Positions 1-8,310 are shown, counted from the first letter of the stretch. The stretch: DNA of 19,695 nucleotides from an uncultured Christensenellaceae bacterium (GCA_910587025.1 CAJUKR010000032.1:1-19695); one strand, 5' to 3'. The notes: a model not told the origin generated them from the sequence alone. Numbers and translations are program-made.

Positions 1-291
1 TTAACGAAACTGCTTACATCCCATTCTGATATTTGTCAAAGTATCATTGAAAGAAATTTCTCGATGAACCGAAATGTAACCATTGGGATACTGGACGCAA
101 TTCTTGAAATTAATAATGATCCCAAATTGCGCGATGTGGGTTTGCAGGAAAAAGGTAGCACAAAATATGAGTGGCGTGATTTATGTAAATATATAAATCG
201 CTACGGTGCAGTTACATTGTTAGACTCATTATCAAGCGATGATATTAAAGAATTATCATATAAGTATATTTTAAAGCAGAGAAACGATTAA
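1..291 (+). CDS. 3' part of an unknown gene, cut by the left edge
   Basis: The reading frame is open from base 1 and ends at the TAA at 289-291, giving at least 96 residues of a C terminus. An ATG at 64 lies within the frame, but it has no ribosome binding site and the frame continues upstream, so I treat it as internal. The visible part is mostly helical and polar, with no motif I recognise, no membrane segment and no cysteine cluster apart from scattered residues. Its codons are AT-rich compared with genes from 989 onward, and it is followed 20 bases later by another AT-rich small gene. This is compatible with an accessory element next to the tRNA gene. Function unknown. Confidence 0.6.
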   Translation, partial: LTKLLTSHSDICQSIIERNFSMNRNVTIGILDAILEINNDPKLRDVGLQEKGSTKYEWRDLCKYINRYGAVTLLDSLSSDDIKELSYKYILKQRND

Positions 292-311
292 AATCATAAA
301 AGGAGGATATT

Positions 312-533
312 ATGCCAGCAAAGCAACTTATGACAAGGGATACTATGACTGGGCCGATTGGTACAGCTACAAAAGACGGTAGGGGATATACAATTAAAAG
401 CACAAAAGACAAATGGAAGCTGATTATTAACGCTCCCGTAATATCCTGTGAGTTCGTGTTTTCCAAAAAGGATTTGCCTACTTTTGCAGAATTAAAAAAC
501 CACTTAATTGCGGAAGGCTATCAAGTATTGTAA
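312..533 (+). CDS. small hypothetical protein (73 aa)
   Basis: A strong ribosome binding site (AGGAGG at 301-306) sits 5 bases before the ATG, which supports this as a real gene. The product is short, basic and soluble, with no signal peptide or membrane segment. Its middle (about residues 24-50) looks like alternating beta strands and its end like a helix (FAELKNHLIAEG). I recognise no family. It follows the partial upstream gene by 20 bases and probably shares its transcript. AT-rich codon use again differs from the main body of the window. Function unknown. Confidence 0.6.
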   Translation: MPAKQLMTRDTMTGPIGTATKDGRGYTIKSTKDKWKLIINAPVISCEFVFSKKDLPTFAELKNHLIAEGYQVL

Positions 534-731
534 ATTTTTAAATTACATGCTTCGATTTAATATTACGCTCCTTTTCGTCAATGAGTGGCAAAAATCCTTT
601 TTGTTGTGTCTAACTCAAAAAATCGGAAAAAGAAGGCAAGGCAAAGGGCAATCAAATCCCGTCGGTGCAAGCGTCATAATGCACGAAAAGGGTAACTAAC
701 GAAAAAACGCCGAAATTGAGCGTTTTGGCAT
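534..731. other. non-coding spacer with small hairpins
   Basis: No convincing gene is seen. A short hairpin (GTGCA/TGCAC, about 664-683) and a second with arms AAAACGC and GCGTTTT (704-726) are present. The second has A-rich and T-rich flanks and could stop transcription arriving from the small gene at 312-533. A 63-residue open frame across 508-699 overlaps the preceding gene and has no ribosome binding site. Confidence 0.4.
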
Positions 732-780
732 AGAAAAAGACACACGCGACGGAGTTTTGTACGCTCCTTTTGCGTGTGTC
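732..780 (-). terminator. intrinsic terminator of the tRNA-Arg gene
   Basis: On the minus strand a 9-bp stem (GACACACGC at 739-747 with GCGTGTGTC at 772-780), with an inner GGAG/CTCC stem, is followed by a run of five U (734-738 on the plus strand reads AAAAA). It begins about 5 bases after the tRNA CCA end. Confidence 0.75.
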
Positions 781-784
781 TGGG

Positions 785-860
785 TGGTGCGTCCGTCGGG
801 GCTCGAACCCGAACCGAAGGCGTCGGAGGCCTTTATGGTATCCAATTCCACCACGGGCGC
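785..860 (-). tRNA. tRNA-Arg (anticodon CCG)
   Basis: The reverse strand folds as a 76-nt cloverleaf: a 7-bp acceptor (5' GCGCCCG, 3' CGGACGC), a D stem with a GG-containing loop, an anticodon stem AAGGC/GCCUU with loop CUCCGAC (anticodon CCG, reading CGG), a 4-nt variable loop, T stem UCGGG/CCCGA with loop UUCGAGC, discriminator A and an encoded CCA. The fourth acceptor pair is a C-A mismatch. This is odd, but it does not break the rest of the fold. The gene has its own promoter and terminator. Its 3' end faces the AT-rich stretch at 1-533, the usual side for integration of mobile elements. Confidence 0.9.
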
Positions 861-874
861 TTATAAGCTATAAA

Positions 875-903
875 AGTATACTATTTTGCGTGGGTAAAGT
901 CAA
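875..903 (-). promoter_or_regulatory. promoter of the tRNA-Arg gene
   Basis: Read on the minus strand: -35 TTGACT (898-903), a 17-base spacer, and -10 TATACT (875-880). The predicted start is about 8 bases upstream of the mature tRNA 5' end at 860, which fits a short leader trimmed by RNase P. Confidence 0.8.
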
Positions 904-950
904 GGGTTTGGGGCGGCGGAGAAAATATTGAGAAAACTCTCGCCGAAGTC

Positions 951-979
951 TTGCAAGTGATCGGATATTATGATATTAT
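951..979 (+). promoter_or_regulatory. promoter giving an almost leaderless mRNA
   Basis: TTGCAA (951-956), a 17-base spacer, and TATTAT (974-979). A start 7 bases past the -10 falls near 986, only about 3 bases before the ATG at 989. No purine-rich ribosome binding site lies in front of that ATG. Confidence 0.5.
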
Positions 980-988
980 ATATTTATT

Positions 989-2089
989 ATGAAAGCGAAA
1001 ACAAAAAGAGTATGGCTTATTGTCGCGATTGTGATCGAAATAATCCTCGTTACGTATATCGTCATAGGGTTTCTGCCCCGTCCGCAGAACTATACGTCCG
1101 AAAATAAGATGATGAAAGAGGGGACGCTTCCGCTTCTTATCGCGCACGGCGGCGGTAACGAGGAGTTTCCCGACAATACGTTCGAGGCGTTCTGCAACGC
1201 GTATTCGGTCGATCCGTGCGTCATGCTCGAAACAGACGTCAGCCTGACCGCGGACGGAGTGCTTATACTTTCGCATGACGTTACGCTCGATCGGAAAACC
1301 GACGTGACCGGTTGTATAGCCGATTGGAAATATTCCGATCTGATCGCGCAAAAAGTGGATTTCGGATACCGTAACGACGAGAATACCGAAAAAATCGACG
1401 GAGAAGTTTTCCTGAAAGAGGGCGCGAGTCGGATCAAGTATGTGTCCGATCACGGTAACGGTACTGAGGTCAGACCGACCGACGTCGAATATCCTTCGTC
1501 GATCTCGCCCGACGGCGGCGTGCCCGCATGGCGCGATCCCGAAGTGTTCCTTGCCACTACTCTCGAAGATCTTCTCGTCAATTTTCCGACCAACAGGATC
1601 AACGTCGAGATAAAGCAGGCGGGCGAGCAGGGGAAGAAAGCGTTTGAAGAAGCGTTGAGACTTCTTGAAAAGTACGATGCGTTCGATCGCGTCGTGCTTG
1701 CGAGTTTCCATAACGAAATTTACGACGAATTCATAAAGTATCAGAAAACCGACGCTGCCGACGAAAAATTCATGTATTCGCCGGGTACGGGCGGAGCGAC
1801 AAAGTTTTTTGTTATGCAGTTATTCGGCGTCGATGTGTTTTTCGGAGACGGTATAAACGTGCTTCAGCTTCCAATGTCGCAGTCAGGCTTCGATCTTGCA
1901 ACGAAATCGCTTGTGGATACGGCGCACAGTCATAACATAGCCGTACATTACTGGACTATAGACGACGAGGACGAAATGCGCGCTTTGATAGGAATAGGCG
2001 CGGACGGCATAATGACGAATTATCCGCATCGTTTGAAAAGCGTGTACGAAGCCCACGGCGATCCCGCAGATTCTTCGATAAAAGCTTAA
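989..2089 (+). CDS. membrane-anchored glycerophosphodiester phosphodiesterase family protein
   Basis: The GDPD family hydrolyses glycerophosphodiesters to sn-glycerol 3-phosphate and an alcohol, using a TIM barrel and a metal ion. Seen here: a basic N terminus, one membrane segment (about residues 8-29), then AHGGGNEEFPDNT (H53), ETDVSLTADG (E81, D83) and LSHDVTLDRKTD (H96, D97), which match the catalytic HRG, ExD and HD elements. The usual Arg after the first His is Gly, and the usual PENT is PDNT, so it belongs to a divergent branch. A Gly/Pro-rich insert (about 140-190) lies between the first and second barrel halves. The end carries YWTIDDEDEM and GADGIMTNYP, typical of GDPD barrels. The catalytic part should face outside, so lipid headgroups or teichoic acid fragments are possible substrates (inference). 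No ribosome binding site precedes the ATG; the start is supported by the membrane anchor. Confidence 0.88.
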   Translation: MKAKTKRVWLIVAIVIEIILVTYIVIGFLPRPQNYTSENKMMKEGTLPLLIAHGGGNEEFPDNTFEAFCNAYSVDPCVMLETDVSLTADGVLILSHDVTLDRKTDVTGCIADWKYSDLIAQKVDFGYRNDENTEKIDGEVFLKEGASRIKYVSDHGNGTEVRPTDVEYPSSISPDGGVPAWRDPEVFLATTLEDLLVNFPTNRINVEIKQAGEQGKKAFEEALRLLEKYDAFDRVVLASFHNEIYDEFIKYQKTDAADEKFMYSPGTGGATKFFVMQLFGVDVFFGDGINVLQLPMSQSGFDLATKSLVDTAHSHNIAVHYWTIDDEDEMRALIGIGADGIMTNYPHRLKSVYEAHGDPADSSIKA

Positions 2090-2132
2090 ACGTGATTTTA
2101 TGTAAATAATCGCATCGATACAAATTGTAACA

Positions 2133-2157
2133 AACCGGGCTTTCGCTCGGTTTTTTT
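2133..2157 (+). terminator. intrinsic terminator after the GDPD gene
   Basis: Stem AACCGGGC (2133-2140) and GCTCGGTT (2145-2152), one G-U pair, loop TTTC, then a T run to 2157. It isolates the GDPD gene from the GH3 operon. Confidence 0.88.
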
Positions 2158-2196
2158 ATATTCGTTGCGATTTAGCTTAACCGAATACGAAAGGCA

Positions 2197-2226
2197 TAAG
2201 TTTGTGCCGAACCGATTTAAGTTTAT
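2197..2226 (+). promoter_or_regulatory. pair of LytTR-type direct repeats upstream of the GH3 promoter
   Basis: TAAGTTTGT (2197-2205) and TAAGTTTAT (2218-2226) are direct repeats with a 12-base gap, so a 21-base period. The identity extends to 13 of 14 bases, because both continue as GCCGA. Both match the consensus [TA][AC][CA]GTTN[AG][TG] described for LytTR-family response regulators (AgrA, ComE, PlnC type). The second ends 11 bases before the -35. Binding by a LytTR activator is inferred; no regulator gene is in the window. Confidence 0.5.
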
Positions 2227-2237
2227 GCCGATAGGTC

Positions 2238-2266
2238 TTGAATCTCGAAAATCCCTGTGTTATAAT
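2238..2266 (+). promoter_or_regulatory. promoter of the GH3 operon, followed by a 5' hairpin
   Basis: TTGAAT (2238-2243), a 17-base spacer, and TATAAT (2261-2266). The start is predicted near 2273. The transcript would open with a GC stem, CCGCCG (2274-2279) and CGGCGG (2286-2291), with a 6-base loop AAAAAG. This is the kind of 5' hairpin that protects mRNA from end-dependent decay. Confidence 0.7.
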
Positions 2267-2319
2267 CGCGATGCCGCCGAAAAAGCGGCGGAAATTATAA
2301 TAAAAAGGAGAAATGAAAA

Positions 2320-5220
2320 GTGAAAAAGAGTAAGTTTTTCATCGTCAACGGTATTATTATAGGCGTGCTTGTCGCAATATTTTTAGCGGTTAATATTGCC
2401 GTAGGCGTGCTCTTTAAGGATCTGACGCGCGTATTCGAAGGTACCGGGTTTGTAGTCAAACAGACCCCCGAAGCGGATAAAGCGCGTGAAGAGGGCGAAA
2501 AAGTTGCGGAGAAGATAGTCGAGGAAGGTATCGTATTGCTTCGCAATGAAAATAACGTATTACCGCTTGCAAGTAACGAAAAGCTTAATTTATTCGGCTG
2601 GGCTACTGTGTCCCATATCCGCGGCGGCGACGGAGGAAGCGGCGGCGCGACGAGCAAAGGCGTAGTTACGATCGAAGACGCGATGAAGAACGCCGGCTTC
2701 ACAGTTAATGAAAATTTGCTCGAAATGTACAGAAATTTCGAAGGCAAGCGTGGCGATGTGAAAGATGCCGACGACGGTAAATACGGCGGTTACGGCAAAA
2801 CGTGGGGATTGCCCGAACCGTTCGTTGCCGACGAAACGAAATATACGCCGGAGTTGAAATCGTCTTCCGAAGAATTTTCCGACGTCGCAGTCGTTACGAT
2901 TGCGCGCGGAAGCGGCGAATGCGTTGATATTCCCGAAGGCTACCTTTCGTTGACACAGACGGAAAAAGATATGCTTTCGTATGTCAGGGATAATTACGGT
3001 AAAATGATCGTAGTCGTAAATTCGAATTCGGTCATGGAACTGGGGTATCTCGAAGAAATCGACGTCGATGCGATATTATTTATGCCGGGTACTGGAGCGA
3101 AAGGTGCGAATGCGCTCGGAAAGATTTTGTGCGGCACGGTCAATCCGAGCGGTAAGCTGGCGGATACCATGCCGTATAATCATAAAGAAATACCGTCGTA
3201 TTATTACGCAAACAGACCCGGTTCGTTTGAATATTCGGATAAGACCGAGGCGAAATACGTGGATTACGTGGAAGGTATTTATGTGGGCTACAAGTACTGG
3301 GAAACCGCGTTCGAGGAAAAGACGATAGATTACGGAAAGAGCGTGCAGTATCCTTTCGGCTTCGGATTGAGTTATACTTCGTTCGACTGGACTATAAGCG
3401 AAGTTCGTGTAAACGGATCCGCGGTGACAGGTACTCCCGAAATCACGGAAAAGAGTCAGATCGAAGTGGATGTCAAAGTGACGAATACGGGCGACCGCGC
3501 AGGTAAAGACGTGGTCGAAGCGTATGTGACCGCGCCGTATACAGACGGCGGTATAGAGAAAGCGCACGTCAATCTGGTCGGATTCGCAAAAACCGATTCC
3601 ATAGAACCGGGCGAGGAAGATACCGTGACCGTTAAGGTCGACGCATATGATTTCGCATCTTACGACGCTTACGACAGAAACAATAACGGTTTTGCCGGCT
3701 ACGAACTCGAGAACGGCGCGTATGATTTGAAACTTATGACGGACGCTCACAACGTAAAAATGTCCGAAGAAACTCCTTTGACTGTCGAATTCGGCGTAAG
3801 CGAAACGATCAAGATAGACAAAGACCCCGTCACCGAAGCGAAAGTCGGTAATTTGTTTACGGGCGAAAACGCCGTGGACGGTACGCCTCTCGACGGCGGC
3901 GACGGAGCGGTTTCGTATATGAGCCGCGCGTCGTTCGAACATCCTTCCTCTTTCGAGAAGAGCGCTCCCCGCGCCGCTTCTCAAGCTATGCTCGACCGTG
4001 CGCTGTTCAATCAGGCGTGGGCGGACAGCTGGGATAACGCCGATACCGACGTATTCGGTGATCCGGTAAAAAAGGATGCCGTTCGGTGGGGAGCGAACAA
4101 CGGGCTTGCGGTGGCAAACAACAGTACTGTCACCGAACTCGGTTACAAACTCGGCGCGGATTTCGATGCGCCCGAATGGGACTCCTTGCTCGATCAGCTT
4201 ACGACCGCGGAATGTCTTTCGGTATTCAATAAGTCGTACGGTATTCCCGAAGTAAAATCGATCGGAATGCCCAGACGTCCCGAATACGACGGACCTTCGC
4301 AGGTCAAGGGCTTTATCATGGGTAAGGACGTAGACAGAAGCACGGGTTATCCCTGCTCGATAGTGCTTGCTCAGGGTTGGAACGAGGAATTGGCATACAA
4401 ACACGCGATGTCTTACGGTCAGGAAATGAAAACGCTGGGCGTAAACGGCGTATGGGCGTCGGGCGTAAATATCCATCGCTCGCCGTACTCGGGAAGAAAC
4501 TTCGAATATTACAGCGAGGACGCGTTCCTGTCCGCGCGCATGGTAGTCAATTTCTGCAAAGGGCTCGCAAACCGCGGCAGGTATTGCTATCTCAAGCATT
4601 TCGTCGTCAACGATCAGGAAACCAACCGCTCTACCGTTTCGACATTCTGTACGGAACAGGCGCTTAGAGAAATATATCTCAAGCCTTTCCGCGCTGCGGT
4701 CGTCGAAGGCGGCGCAATGGGACTGATGACGACATATGGACGCATAGGCTCGATCTCGACGACGAGTTCCGAAGCGTTGCTTAACGGCGTACTTCGCCGC
4801 GAGTGGAAGTTCAAAGGCTCGGTGATTACGGACTATACCGATAATGCGGGCATGTCCATCGATGCGCAGCTTCGTATGGGCGGAAATCTCGGTATGGGCG
4901 TTTCCGTCAATACCAACGGCGTGTCGACAGATTATCACAATGCTCCTGCGCGTGTTCAGTACCGTATGCGCGAAGCGATGAAAGAGGTTATATATACCTG
5001 GTTGCACGTACAGTATGTCGAGCAGCAGTATCTTCTCGATCCGGATGAATTCGCGACGTCGGGAGCGATCGGATCTTACGATTCGTGGAATTGGTGGCAG
5101 CCCTTCGTTATCTGTGTGGACGTGGTGGACGCCATAGCGATGAGCGTGTGGATCTTCTTCATCTTCATCGGTAAAGATAAGAGTGAAACGCCGGCGGAAG
5201 ATTCCGCACAAACGGCGTAA
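2320..5220 (+). CDS. domain-permuted, membrane-anchored GH3 glycoside hydrolase
   Basis: GH3 enzymes are retaining beta-glycosidases. Here the alpha/beta 'C-terminal' domain comes first (about residues 50-290, including GSGEC with the likely acid/base E200). A fibronectin-III-like domain follows (about 360-450, TNTGDRAGKDVVEAYV), then the (beta/alpha)8 domain last (about 600-920). The last carries GRNFEYYSED (725-734), LKHFVVNDQETNR (K759, H760) and VITDYTDNAG with nucleophile D838. This reversed order is known from Ruminococcus albus and Butyrivibrio beta-glucosidases. Membrane segments at both ends (about 6-30 and 928-950) with short basic or polar tails would leave the enzyme outside the cell, tethered twice. 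The start is GTG at 2320, 9 bases after AAGGAG; the ATG at 2313 is in another frame and stops after six codons. The next gene follows by 14 bases. Specific sugar unknown. Confidence 0.92.
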   Translation: MKKSKFFIVNGIIIGVLVAIFLAVNIAVGVLFKDLTRVFEGTGFVVKQTPEADKAREEGEKVAEKIVEEGIVLLRNENNVLPLASNEKLNLFGWATVSHIRGGDGGSGGATSKGVVTIEDAMKNAGFTVNENLLEMYRNFEGKRGDVKDADDGKYGGYGKTWGLPEPFVADETKYTPELKSSSEEFSDVAVVTIARGSGECVDIPEGYLSLTQTEKDMLSYVRDNYGKMIVVVNSNSVMELGYLEEIDVDAILFMPGTGAKGANALGKILCGTVNPSGKLADTMPYNHKEIPSYYYANRPGSFEYSDKTEAKYVDYVEGIYVGYKYWETAFEEKTIDYGKSVQYPFGFGLSYTSFDWTISEVRVNGSAVTGTPEITEKSQIEVDVKVTNTGDRAGKDVVEAYVTAPYTDGGIEKAHVNLVGFAKTDSIEPGEEDTVTVKVDAYDFASYDAYDRNNNGFAGYELENGAYDLKLMTDAHNVKMSEETPLTVEFGVSETIKIDKDPVTEAKVGNLFTGENAVDGTPLDGGDGAVSYMSRASFEHPSSFEKSAPRAASQAMLDRALFNQAWADSWDNADTDVFGDPVKKDAVRWGANNGLAVANNSTVTELGYKLGADFDAPEWDSLLDQLTTAECLSVFNKSYGIPEVKSIGMPRRPEYDGPSQVKGFIMGKDVDRSTGYPCSIVLAQGWNEELAYKHAMSYGQEMKTLGVNGVWASGVNIHRSPYSGRNFEYYSEDAFLSARMVVNFCKGLANRGRYCYLKHFVVNDQETNRSTVSTFCTEQALREIYLKPFRAAVVEGGAMGLMTTYGRIGSISTTSSEALLNGVLRREWKFKGSVITDYTDNAGMSIDAQLRMGGNLGMGVSVNTNGVSTDYHNAPARVQYRMREAMKEVIYTWLHVQYVEQQYLLDPDEFATSGAIGSYDSWNWWQPFVICVDVVDAIAMSVWIFFIFIGKDKSETPAEDSAQTA

Positions 5221-5234
5221 GGAGGCGAAAACGC

Positions 5235-8200
5235 ATGAAAATTACAAAAAAATTCTTTAAGTTCGCCGTTCCCGTGATCGGAGGCGTGGCAGCTGTCGTA
5301 TTCGTACTCACATTTATGCTCACGTCGTTTTTCGGTTGGCAGGGAGGCTATAACAAATATCTCGAAAATCTGCAGTGGCTCAAAGACAATGCCGGAATAC
5401 GCATGACGGGTATGACGCTTACCGTCGCCGACGACGTATCGTTCTTCGACAACGGTAAGGCGCGCCCGAATAAAACTAATTTCGTACTGACCGGTTCTTA
5501 TATAGTGGACGGCGTACGCGAGTACAGCGAACCGATCGTCGCCGAGGACTATACGCTCGAAGCCCCGTCCGATTTTGCCGAAAACGGCGGAACGGTCAAA
5601 GCGACGTACGAGTATTTCCGCGACGGCAGCGAAGCCGAAGAGCCGACCGAAGTATTCGAAGCGACGCTCGACGTGACGTTGACTGCGCTCGAACCCACAA
5701 GTCTCGAAATGGTGAAGAAACCTTATCTGGTGTCGTATGAGGAAGGATCGAAATTCGATCTCAAAGGCGCGGAGTTCAGAGCCGTGCTCAACGACGGCAC
5801 GGTGCTTCCCGTAGATAACGGAAAATTGACCGCTACGGATAAAGCGCTCGCCGCGACCGATACGACGGCGGAGGTTTCGTACACGTCCGGAGAAAAGACG
5901 GTCAAGGCAGACGTGCCGATCACGGTTATGGCGCGCGGAACGTTCACGAACGGCGAACTGCTCTCTCTCGAAGGCGTTAACGCCGTCGTGGAGAACGGCG
6001 CGACGCTCAAGACGGCGCAGCTCGAATTGTACGGCGTATATTCGAGCGGAAATTATGTGGAAATCCCGGAGTTTACCATTCTCAACGGAGAAGAGACGGC
6101 TGTGCTCGGTAATGCGCATGTGCTGGAGATATCCGCTTCCGCGGATAATTCCTCGCATTTCTGCACGGTGAACACTCGCGTTCGTCAGGATGTGGCGGCG
6201 GGCAGTCCCGTCGATAATACGTATACGTTCGCGGTAGACAGCACTCTGTTGCACCGTTCTTCGCTGAGCGTATTATACGAGAATCCCACAGATAAGATTT
6301 TCGCATTGTCCGACGTTCTTTCCGTAACCGTCAACGGACACGGCAAGACGATCCCCGCCGACGTTTCCGTCAGCGGAAGCTCGGGCGCTCTGTCCGTGAC
6401 CGAGGCGCTTCTCGGCGCGGGAGAGAACAGCGTCAGCGTATCGTTCGCTTCCGAAGAAGCCGGCGAAAAGCTGGTGCTCAAAGGCGTTCGTATGGAGAGC
6501 GGCAGTAACGCCGCGCCTGCGTCCAGCCTCGGCGAGTTCGTCCGTCAGTCGGTGGAAGCCGAAGAGCCCATCTCGCTTAAAGCCGAACCCGTAGTCGGTT
6601 TTGCGGATACGCTCCAAAGCTCCATGTACGGTTACGGCATGTGCACCGACGGCAAGTATATATACGTGGGTATGAACTCGGAAGGGAATAACGACGGCAG
6701 CAACATTCGCGTGGCACAGATAGATCCCGTTTCGGGCAGCGTCGAGGCTCAGACCGAAAGCCTTAATATTCCCGGAAAGAAAGTAGAGACGTACACGAGT
6801 CCGTTCTTCTACGACGGCAATATCATAGTTTGCACTCTCGAAGGGTTCAAATATATTCCCGCCGATTTCAAAGACAATGCCGAAAAGAAACTTCAGCCTT
6901 ACGAAGGATTGAATTTCGAAGGTCCTGCGTCGACTGCGGTAAATAACGTGGTGTTCAACCGCGGTGAAGAAAAGTTCGCGGTTACGACTTCGGAAGGAAA
7001 ACTGTATTTCTTCGATAAGACCGGAGCGAAACTTACGGAAGGACAGACGTTTGCGAGCGCTGCCGGCGGAAGGGATTTCCGTCGCATGACCGGAACCGAC
7101 GAGTATCTGTACTTCAGTTATAAGATAAATAATCAGCCTTCTCCGTTTATTACGGTCTACGATTGGTCGGGTAAGATCCTCAATAAAGAGATCACGCTTA
7201 CCGTCGATCCCGAAGATATGGCTCAGCCCGGCTATGACGGCGGAAGCAGCAATACTCAGGCCGTGATGGAACTTAACGGCAATGTGTATTATCTTGTCAC
7301 TTATTGGGGCAACGGCGGAAGCTACGGATTGTTCCGTGCGCCGTTTATAAAAGGTGTCAGCTCCGTTCCGACGATGAATCTCGGAGAGTATGTCGGCGCC
7401 GCGACGGATGCCGGTATCGAACTCGATTTTCAGGCTTCTCAGCTCAAGTGGTATCCTTGGGGACAGGTGTATACCGGCGGCGATATCTTCGGTCTTACGA
7501 CTGACGGAAAATACGGATATTTCGCTTATTCGAATATTTCTTCCGGTCTTATGCGCGATACGATCATAATGAAGTTCGATCTCGAAAGCGGAGAAAAACT
7601 CGGAGAAACTTTGCCTCAGAACATGGACACTTCGGCAGGCGGCTGGCACGATCATTCGCAGATGTTCTATAAGGACGGATTCATCTACGTGGTCGATCTC
7701 TACGGTCAGTTCTACCGCGTGTTTGCTGACGACATAACGGCGGATAACAAGCCCGCGCTCGAGCCTGCGACCGATATGGTATTCGGCGGATTGACGGGCA
7801 GAGTCATTTCGGCGCATTACAATGCCGTAAACGACGGATATGCCGTATACACGACTGCCGACGAACTGGCGTTCTATAACGGAAACCGCGAGCTTGTCGG
7901 AAAGGTTACCGCGGCGGGTTCGGATTTCGTCGATCCCGAGAATCCGGGAAAACCGGCCGTCGGACAGCGTTTCCGCGCGGGACTTGCCGGCAATGCGGAT
8001 TACGTATACGTTCTTCAGAACGAGATGGGTTCGCTTAAAGCTACGATCCATATTTACGACTGGTCGGGTAAGTTGCTCGGAACGACGGAAGTCGGGAATA
8101 TCTGGCCGGGAACCGACGCGGCGGATACGAAAGCATCCAGAGCCACGGGCATGATGGAATGGAACGGTCGGTTGTACTTCTCCGTAAGCGACCGCTCGGG

Positions 8201-8252
8201 TACGTTCGTTACGATTTCGCGCCTTATACTCGATCTTTCGGTATTCGGATAA
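5235..8252 (+). CDS. membrane-anchored surface protein with Ig-like domains and a beta-propeller
   Basis: The ATG follows AAGGAGG (5219-5225), which overlaps the GH3 stop, so the two genes are translated from one mRNA. One N-terminal membrane segment (about residues 9-31) puts the remaining roughly 970 residues outside. Next come beta-rich modules, including a clear bacterial Ig-like unit (about 155-235: KKPYLVSYEEGSKFDLKGAE... and a closing VPITV). From about 450 there is a repetitive beta-propeller-like region with recurring GKYIYV, GYFAYS, FIYVVD, and the related blades VYDWSGKILN and IYDWSGKLLG. I see no catalytic signature, LPXTG or cysteine pair set. Its partner suggests glycan binding or presentation to the GH3 enzyme (inference). 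A lyase or esterase hidden in the propeller cannot be excluded. Confidence 0.85.
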   Translation: MKITKKFFKFAVPVIGGVAAVVFVLTFMLTSFFGWQGGYNKYLENLQWLKDNAGIRMTGMTLTVADDVSFFDNGKARPNKTNFVLTGSYIVDGVREYSEPIVAEDYTLEAPSDFAENGGTVKATYEYFRDGSEAEEPTEVFEATLDVTLTALEPTSLEMVKKPYLVSYEEGSKFDLKGAEFRAVLNDGTVLPVDNGKLTATDKALAATDTTAEVSYTSGEKTVKADVPITVMARGTFTNGELLSLEGVNAVVENGATLKTAQLELYGVYSSGNYVEIPEFTILNGEETAVLGNAHVLEISASADNSSHFCTVNTRVRQDVAAGSPVDNTYTFAVDSTLLHRSSLSVLYENPTDKIFALSDVLSVTVNGHGKTIPADVSVSGSSGALSVTEALLGAGENSVSVSFASEEAGEKLVLKGVRMESGSNAAPASSLGEFVRQSVEAEEPISLKAEPVVGFADTLQSSMYGYGMCTDGKYIYVGMNSEGNNDGSNIRVAQIDPVSGSVEAQTESLNIPGKKVETYTSPFFYDGNIIVCTLEGFKYIPADFKDNAEKKLQPYEGLNFEGPASTAVNNVVFNRGEEKFAVTTSEGKLYFFDKTGAKLTEGQTFASAAGGRDFRRMTGTDEYLYFSYKINNQPSPFITVYDWSGKILNKEITLTVDPEDMAQPGYDGGSSNTQAVMELNGNVYYLVTYWGNGGSYGLFRAPFIKGVSSVPTMNLGEYVGAATDAGIELDFQASQLKWYPWGQVYTGGDIFGLTTDGKYGYFAYSNISSGLMRDTIIMKFDLESGEKLGETLPQNMDTSAGGWHDHSQMFYKDGFIYVVDLYGQFYRVFADDITADNKPALEPATDMVFGGLTGRVISAHYNAVNDGYAVYTTADELAFYNGNRELVGKVTAAGSDFVDPENPGKPAVGQRFRAGLAGNADYVYVLQNEMGSLKATIHIYDWSGKLLGTTEVGNIWPGTDAADTKASRATGMMEWNGRLYFSVSDRSGTFVTISRLILDLSVFG

Positions 8253-8276
8253 ATCGTATGACGAATCGAATAAAAA

Positions 8277-8310
8277 GCCGGAAAGACATCCCGTCTTTCC
8301 GGCTTTTTTT
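8277..8310 (+). terminator. terminator of the GH3 operon
   Basis: Perfect 11-bp stem GCCGGAAAGAC (8277-8287) and GTCTTTCCGGC (8293-8303), a 5-base loop, and seven T. It closes the two-gene operon. Confidence 0.95.

Noticed and set aside
245..466. A 73-codon minus-strand frame with a hydrophobic stretch
   Set aside because: It lies opposite two plus-strand genes, the second with a strong ribosome binding site, and has none of its own.
658..668. Possible att-like match between CCGTCGG and the tRNA-Arg 3' region
   Set aside because: Only about seven bases match, far shorter than a usual attachment core, so no att site is claimed.
508..699. A 63-codon frame after the small gene at 312-533
   Set aside because: It begins inside the preceding gene, has no ribosome binding site and no protein-like pattern.
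2313..2333. An ATG-started six-codon frame just before the GH3 gene
   Set aside because: The ATG is only two bases from AAGGAG, too close for use, and the GTG at 2320 is well placed. I see no reason to call it a regulatory peptide.
3076..5211. A 711-codon open frame on the minus strand opposite the GH3 gene
   Set aside because: It is a shadow of the codon bias of the GH3 gene, which has clear catalytic motifs. The antisense translation is low-complexity, Arg/His/Phe-rich, with no ribosome binding site or motif.
6273..8051. A 592-codon minus-strand frame opposite the propeller protein gene
   Set aside because: Same kind of shadow: arginine- and isoleucine-rich translation without domains, and the opposite strand encodes a coherent repeat protein.
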